DNA of 9,335 nt, taken from Komagataeibacter kakiaceti JCM 25156. Its GTDB lineage: Bacteria; Pseudomonadota; Alphaproteobacteria; Acetobacterales; Acetobacteraceae. A program made the translations under genes and the position numbers. The stretch lies in the NCBI RefSeq assembly GCF_000613305.1, contig NZ_BAIO01000065.1, forward strand, positions 1-9,335, in the 5' to 3' direction. Shown in pieces: positions 5,428 to 9,335 of the stretch (its first letter is position 1; every line of letters starts with the position of its first letter). The notes below the pieces were generated by a model. That model was given only the letters and a program-made list of their open reading frames with translations. It had not been told where the DNA came from and ran no database searches.

Positions 5428-6530
5428 CAGACACCGTCCTCCCCCCCATGAGCCTTCTGGCGGAACTGACGCATCGCTGCCCGTTGCAGTGCCCGTACTG
5501 TTCCAATCCGCTGGCGCTGGAGCCACGGGCCACCGAACTCGCCACCAATGAGTGGATCAGCGTGCTGGACCAGGCGGCGGAAATGGGGGTGCTTCAGGTC
5601 CATTTCTCGGGGGGTGAGCCGATGAGCCGCCCCGACCTGCCCCAACTGGTGCGGCATGCGGTGGGGCTCGGGCTTTACACCAACCTCATCACGTCCGGCG
5701 TGCTGCTCAACGCCACGACCTTTCCCGTGCTGGTGCAGGCCGGGCTGGATCATGTCCAGCTTTCATTCCAGGACATCGACACGGCCAACGCCGAGCATGT
5801 GGGCGGCATGAAGGGCGCGCAGGCCCGCAAGCTGGAAGCCGCGCGGCTGGTGGTGCTTGACGGCATGCCGCTGACCCTCAATTTCGTCATCTACCGCGAA
5901 AATGCCGAACGTGTGCCCCAGATGCTCGAGGCGGCGGTCGCGATGGGCGCGCGCCGTGTCGAGATCGCGCATACGCAGTACTATGGCTGGGGGCTGGTCA
6001 ACCGCGCGGCGCTCATGCCCACGACGGCACAGCTTGAGCTGACAACCCGGGCGGTGGACGCCGCGCGGGAAAAATACGCGGGCCAGCTTACCATAGATTA
6101 CGTAACGCCCGATTATTACGCCGACCGGCCCAAGCCCTGCATGGGCGGGTGGGGGCGGCGGTTCATCAACATCACACCTTCCGGGCGCGTGCTGCCGTGC
6201 CATGCGGCGGAGACGATCCCCAACGTCATATTCCCCGATGTGCGTAGTGGGATGCTGGCGGATATCTGGCGTGATTCCCCGCTGTTCAACATGTTCCGTG
6301 GCACGGACTGGATGCCCGAGCCCTGCCGGAGCTGTGACGAGCGCGAGGAGGACTGGGGCGGCTGCCGCTGTCAGGCGCTGGCGCTGGCGGGTAATGCCGC
6401 CGTGACCGATCCGGTCTGTACCCTGGCGCCCGATCATGATCGTATCGTGCAGGTTATCGACTCCCTGCCCGCCGAGCCGCCGCCCTTCCGTTACCGGAGG
6501 TACGCGCGGGCTATGGATGAGGTCGGCTGA
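5424..6530 (+). CDS. pqqE: PqqE, radical SAM/SPASM enzyme linking Glu and Tyr of PqqA
   Basis: This intact 368-residue protein forms the C-C bond between Glu and Tyr of PqqA, the first committed step of PQQ synthesis. The radical-SAM cluster ligands are C19-X3-C23-X2-C26, and the SAM-binding FSGGEP is at 61-66. The SPASM domain carries C239, C259, C301, C304, D310, C314, C316 and C332. These line up with a constant offset of nine on the auxiliary-cluster ligands I recall for Methylorubrum PqqE, including the unusual aspartate ligand (D310, in CRSCDEREED). It works with PqqD and needs a reductant such as flavodoxin. It is the last pqq gene; no protease gene follows, and its last 20 bases overlap the 3' end of chvG on the other strand. 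Confidence 0.97.
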   Translation: MTDTVLPPMSLLAELTHRCPLQCPYCSNPLALEPRATELATNEWISVLDQAAEMGVLQVHFSGGEPMSRPDLPQLVRHAVGLGLYTNLITSGVLLNATTFPVLVQAGLDHVQLSFQDIDTANAEHVGGMKGAQARKLEAARLVVLDGMPLTLNFVIYRENAERVPQMLEAAVAMGARRVEIAHTQYYGWGLVNRAALMPTTAQLELTTRAVDAAREKYAGQLTIDYVTPDYYADRPKPCMGGWGRRFINITPSGRVLPCHAAETIPNVIFPDVRSGMLADIWRDSPLFNMFRGTDWMPEPCRSCDEREEDWGGCRCQALALAGNAAVTDPVCTLAPDHDRIVQVIDSLPAEPPPFRYRRYARAMDEVG

Positions 6531-8273
6531 CCTCCACGCGCGGCAGGCAGATCACGAAGCGCGCGCCCAGCACGCGCCCGCTGGCGTCCACGCGGTTTTC
6601 CGCGCTGATGGTGCCACGCAGGGCCTCGATGATCTGTCGGCTTATGGACAGGCCCAGGCCCGAATGCTGGCCGAAATTCTCGCTGCTGGGCCGTTCCGAG
6701 TAAAAACGGTCGAATATGTTGTCGAGCTTGGCCTGTGGAATTCCCGGCCCGTCGTCATTGACCGCGATCTCGATCATGCCGCCTGCCGGTACGGCGCTGA
6801 GCAGGATCTGGCCATCGGGCGGGGAAAAGGACACCGCGTTGCCGATCAGGTTGCGCAGAACCTGCACCAGCCGGTCCTCCACCGCCATGACGGTCAGCCG
6901 CCGTTCCGGGCTGTCACCGCTGCTGGCCACCGCCATGCTGGGCTGGCCGGGCCTGCGGGTGGCCTGGTGGATTTCCGCCAGCACGGACAGAAGGGGCACG
7001 ATGGCCACGGGTTCGGCGCGCGCGCGCGACAGTTCCGCATCCACGCGGCTGGCGTCGGAAATATCGGTAATCAGCCGGTCGAGTCGGCACACATCGGCAT
7101 TGATGATGGAAAGCAGGCGCTGCTGGCGTTCGGGATCATCGATGCGCAGCAGGCTTTCAATGGCCGAGCGGATGGATGAGAGCGGGTTCTTGATTTCATG
7201 GCTGACATCGGCGGCGAAGCGTTCGATCGCATCCATGCGCGCCCACAGGGCGCTGGCGCTGTCCTGAAGCGCGCGGGCGACTTCCCCGATCTCGTCGCGG
7301 CGTGCCAGCAGGCGTTCGGGCACCATGTCCGTGCGGTCGGCCGATTCGCGCATGGTATGGGCCGAGGCCGCCAGCCGCAGCAGCGGCCGCGCGATGGTGA
7401 GCGACAGGTACCATGACAGCAGGATGGTCAGCGCCAGCGCCATGAGGAACAGCGACAGGATGGACGACCGCACCGCGAACAGGGAACGATCCACATCCCG
7501 CGCCTCCCGCGTGAGCTGGATGATGCCCACCGTGGTCCGTCCATCATGCATGACGGGTTCCGCCACCGTGACCATCAGGTGATGGTGCGCGTTGCGGCGG
7601 ATATAGGGCGGGATTTCCATGACCCGCGTCCCGTCGGGCTGGGTGACCGGCTGGATGGACGGATCGGAATCCGGCGTGTCCAGCATCATGATCCGCTCCC
7701 CCGACAGGGTGGGCAACTGGCCCAGCAGCCAGTTGTACAGCCGCTCCCCGATATTGACCGACGGGGGATGGAGGGGGGAATGCTCCTCGTCTTCCGGGGT
7801 GGGCGGCGGCGCTTTTCCATCTCCGCCATGGTGGCTGTTCTGTTCCACGCGGCTGTCCGCCACCACCTGCCCGTCCGGCGCGAACAGGCGGGCATGGGCG
7901 CTGGGGCTGGGTTCGGTCAGGCGCATGAGCAGGGGCCGTGCCAGGGCGGGCTCCAGCGTAATGTCATGGCGGGACAGGGTGACGGCACTCTGCCCCAGCG
8001 CGCCGGCATAGATGCGCGCCTGTTCCCGCAGGCCGAGACCTCGGCTTCAAGCAGGCTGTTCTGGAACTGGGTCAGGTAGAGCAGCGTCAGCGCCAGCAGG
8101 CCCAGCGGCACGGTATTGACCAGCAGGATCCGCCGCATGAGCGGCGAGACCAGCCGGGCCCGGTATTCCATGAACTCCACCACCGCCTTCCCGCCCTCCC
8201 CCTTCCCCCGGCGCGGGAACAGGCGGCGCAGGCGCGCGGGCAGCGGCAGGGAGGATAAGATGTGGCGTGGCAT
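6511..8273 (-). CDS. chvG: ChvG-type sensor histidine kinase, frameshifted as read
   Basis: The restored protein is about 587 residues. Its order is: a basic cytoplasmic N-terminus, TM1 about 48-68 (RRILLVNTVPLGLLALTLLY), a ~200-residue periplasmic sensor, TM2 about 271-291, a HAMP domain, the H box FAADVSHEIKNPLSS with phospho-acceptor H359, N box VLRNLIGNAVSFSP, DDGPG and GLGLSISRQII. ChvG (ExoS in rhizobia) senses envelope or acid stress and phosphorylates ChvI. The first frame reads EAEVSACGNRR, while the correct frame continues LREQARIYAGALGQ. One extra G in the GG at 8031-8032 (plus strand) repairs it. The start is 9 bp after chvI. There is no good ribosome site, so coupling to chvI or a later start such as M35 is possible. 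The periplasmic part has a His/Pro-rich patch (SHHGGDGKAPPPTPEDEEHS). No hprK gene follows, unlike in many relatives. Confidence 0.9.
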
Positions 8274-8282
8274 CCGGCCGGG

Positions 8283-8993
8283 TCATTCTTCCTTGTAGCG
8301 GTAGCCGATTCCGTACAGCGTCTCGATCTGGTTGAACGCCTCGTCCACCTGCCGGAATTTCTTGCGCACGCGCTTTATGTGGCTGTCTATGGTGCGGTCA
8401 TCGACATAGATGTTCTCCCCATACGCGGCGTCAATCAGCTGGTCGCGTGACTTGACCAGGCCGGGGCGGGCCGCAAGCGCCTTGACCAGCAGGAACTCGG
8501 TCACCGTAAGCTGGATGTCACGGCCATGCCACAGGCACTGGTGGCGTGTCTCGTCCAGCGACAGGTTGCCGCGCACCATCGTGCCGGTGGGGCTCATGCC
8601 GGTCGCTTCGCTGCGGGTGACCTCGTTACGGCGCAGCAGCGCGCGGATGCGCTCCAGCAGCAGGCGCTGAGAGAACGGCTTGGTGATGTAGTCATCCGCC
8701 CCCAGCCGCAGCCCCATGAGCTGATCGACCTCCTCATCCTTCGAGGACAGGAAAATGACCGGAAGCTGCGAGCGCGCGCGCAGGCGCTGCAGCAGCTCCA
8801 TGCCATCCATGCGCGGCATCTTGATGTCCAGCACCGCGAGATCGGCCGGCCGCGACAACAGACCGTGCAGCGCGCTCTCGCCATCGGTATAGGTGCGGAC
8901 AGTGAAACCTTCCGCCTCCAGCGTCATCTGCACGGAGGTCAGGATGTTCCTGTCATCGTCCACCAGCACGATTGTCTGTTTCGTTGGCTCCAT
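8283..8993 (-). CDS. chvI: ChvI-type OmpR family response regulator
   Basis: The protein has 236 residues from the ATG at 8993. The receiver domain has the acidic pocket D12-D14, phospho-acceptor D56 ([12 protein letters not shown]), S83 and K105 (YITKPF). The C-terminal winged helix contains [35 protein letters not shown] and [14 protein letters not shown]; this last block is highly characteristic of ChvI. Phosphorylated by ChvG, it controls envelope, acid-tolerance and exopolysaccharide genes in Rhizobiales. The frame is open to an ATG at 9065, which would add 24 Pro/Arg-rich residues unlike the family; 8993 is preferred because homologues start there and a purine-rich AAGAGAG lies upstream. 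chvI and chvG form an operon. Confidence 0.93.
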   Translation of the reverse strand: MEPTKQTIVLVDDDRNILTSVQMTLEAEGFTVRTYTDGESALHGLLSRPADLAVLDIKMPRMDGMELLQRLRARSQLPVIFLSSKDEEVDQLMGLRLGADDYITKPFSQRLLLERIRALLRRNEVTRSEATGMSPTGTMVRGNLSLDETRHQCLWHGRDIQLTVTEFLLVKALAARPGLVKSRDQLIDAAYGENIYVDDRTIDSHIKRVRKKFRQVDEAFNQIETLYGIGYRYKEE

Positions 8994-9060
8994 GGGGGCT
9001 CTCTTTTTGCTTCTTCGCCGGGGCGGGCGCGGTACCATGTCTTGCCCGACAGGCGGCGGC

Positions 9061-9090
9061 AGCATAGCGTTATATATGTCCGCATGTCAT
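9061..9090 (-). promoter_or_regulatory. Possible chvIG promoter
   Basis: On the minus strand ATGACA (9090-9085, five of six -35 matches) and TATGCT (9066-9061, four of six -10 matches) are separated by 18 bases, within an A/T-rich TATATA segment unusual for this G+C-rich window. It predicts a leader of about 60 bases before the ATG at 8993, which also disfavours the upstream start at 9065. The remaining bases to 9235 hold a loose GTAACG/CGTTAC inverted repeat (9187-9192, 9216-9221) and nothing else I can name. Confidence 0.4.
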
Positions 9091-9235
9091 GAGGGGATGC
9101 GGTTATCCTGCTTCACTGGAATGTCACAGGCATTCCGGCTGCGCCGTTTGTGGCAGGGACGTTGCGCAAAAACGGCATGCCTGTCCGTAACGCAATGCCT
9201 TGTCCATCGGTCAGCCGTTACCTACTTGTAAGAGC

Positions 9236-9335
9236 ATGAGCGAGAACACAGAGCATAACCCCTTTGCCGATGCCGCAGCAGGCGACGGTACCCAGGCCTC
9301 CACGGGGGGCGAACAGCCCGGTCCCGCACAGGGGG
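9236..9335 (+). CDS. Unrecognised protein, N-terminal fragment
   Basis: An ATG at 9236 opens a frame that stays open to the right edge (33 codons). The translation starts MSENTEHNPFADAAAGDGTQ and goes on rich in Gly, Pro, Gln and Ala, which looks like a disordered hydrophilic N-terminus of a cytoplasmic protein. There is no signal peptide. The ribosome site is weak (TAAGAG). The gene is divergent from chvI; in many Alphaproteobacteria pckA occupies that place, but this N-terminus does not resemble PckA. I do not recognise the family. Confidence 0.5.
   Translation, partial: MSENTEHNPFADAAAGDGTQASTGGEQPGPAQG

Noticed and set aside
6436..7179. Plus-strand frame continuing past pqqE into chvG
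   Set aside because: It is antisense to the histidine-kinase catalytic domain and has no independent homology.
9187..9221. GTAACG/CGTTAC inverted repeat upstream of the right-edge gene
   Set aside because: The 6-bp arms are 23 bases apart, which is easily due to chance; no known operator matches.
1..9335. CRISPR arrays, insertion sequences, tRNA genes
   Set aside because: I saw no regularly spaced repeats, transposase-like proteins, target-site duplications or cloverleaf-forming sequence.

Overview
The window looks like a chromosomal piece of a G+C-rich alphaproteobacterium, most probably an acetic acid bacterium (Acetobacteraceae; Komagataeibacter/Gluconacetobacter is my best guess). This rests on a complete pqqABCDE cluster, a FixK/FnrN-type FNR regulator with C-X2-C-X7-C cysteine spacing, and a ChvI/ChvG two-component pair. 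The genus is inferred; no 16S or similar marker is present.

Layout. (1) 1-880, an oxygen-response neighbourhood: the start of a secreted-protein gene leaving on the minus strand, a small minus-strand GNAT-like protein, and two perfect TTGAT-N4-ATCAA FNR boxes (170-183 and 749-762) flanking that gene. The second box lies between the GNAT-like gene and fnrG. A 9-bp inverted repeat (807-863) sits just before fnrG. (2) 881-1648, fnrG, overlapping tail-to-tail by 4 bp with (3) a minus-strand AI-2E/PerM family membrane protein (1645-2903). (4) 2904-3357, a noncoding divergent region with several small palindromes and a probable pqqA promoter. (5) 3358-6530, pqqABCDE, making the PQQ cofactor from the PqqA peptide. 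pqqA is followed by a strong intrinsic-terminator-like hairpin. pqqB/C, C/D and D/E are joined by ATGA overlaps. (6) 6511-8993, the ChvI-ChvG envelope/acid-stress type two-component system on the minus strand, with chvG overlapping pqqE by 20 bp tail-to-tail. (7) 9236-9335, the start of an unrecognised plus-strand gene divergent from chvI.

How it fits together. PQQ is the cofactor of periplasmic membrane-bound dehydrogenases that acidify the medium in acetic acid bacteria. FnrG should sense oxygen and ChvG/ChvI should sense envelope or acid stress. The regulators are therefore thematically related to the pqq operon, but no site in the sequence shows that either one controls it.

The main anomaly is that four genes (the AI-2E transporter, pqqB, pqqC, chvG) each carry one frameshift, and each is repaired by adding one base, in all cases plausibly to a short G/C run. 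Family-conserved residues continue exactly after each break. This pattern points to homopolymer deletions in the sequencing or assembly more than to true gene decay. I did not find a mobile element, CRISPR array, RNA gene or clearly novel multi-gene system.
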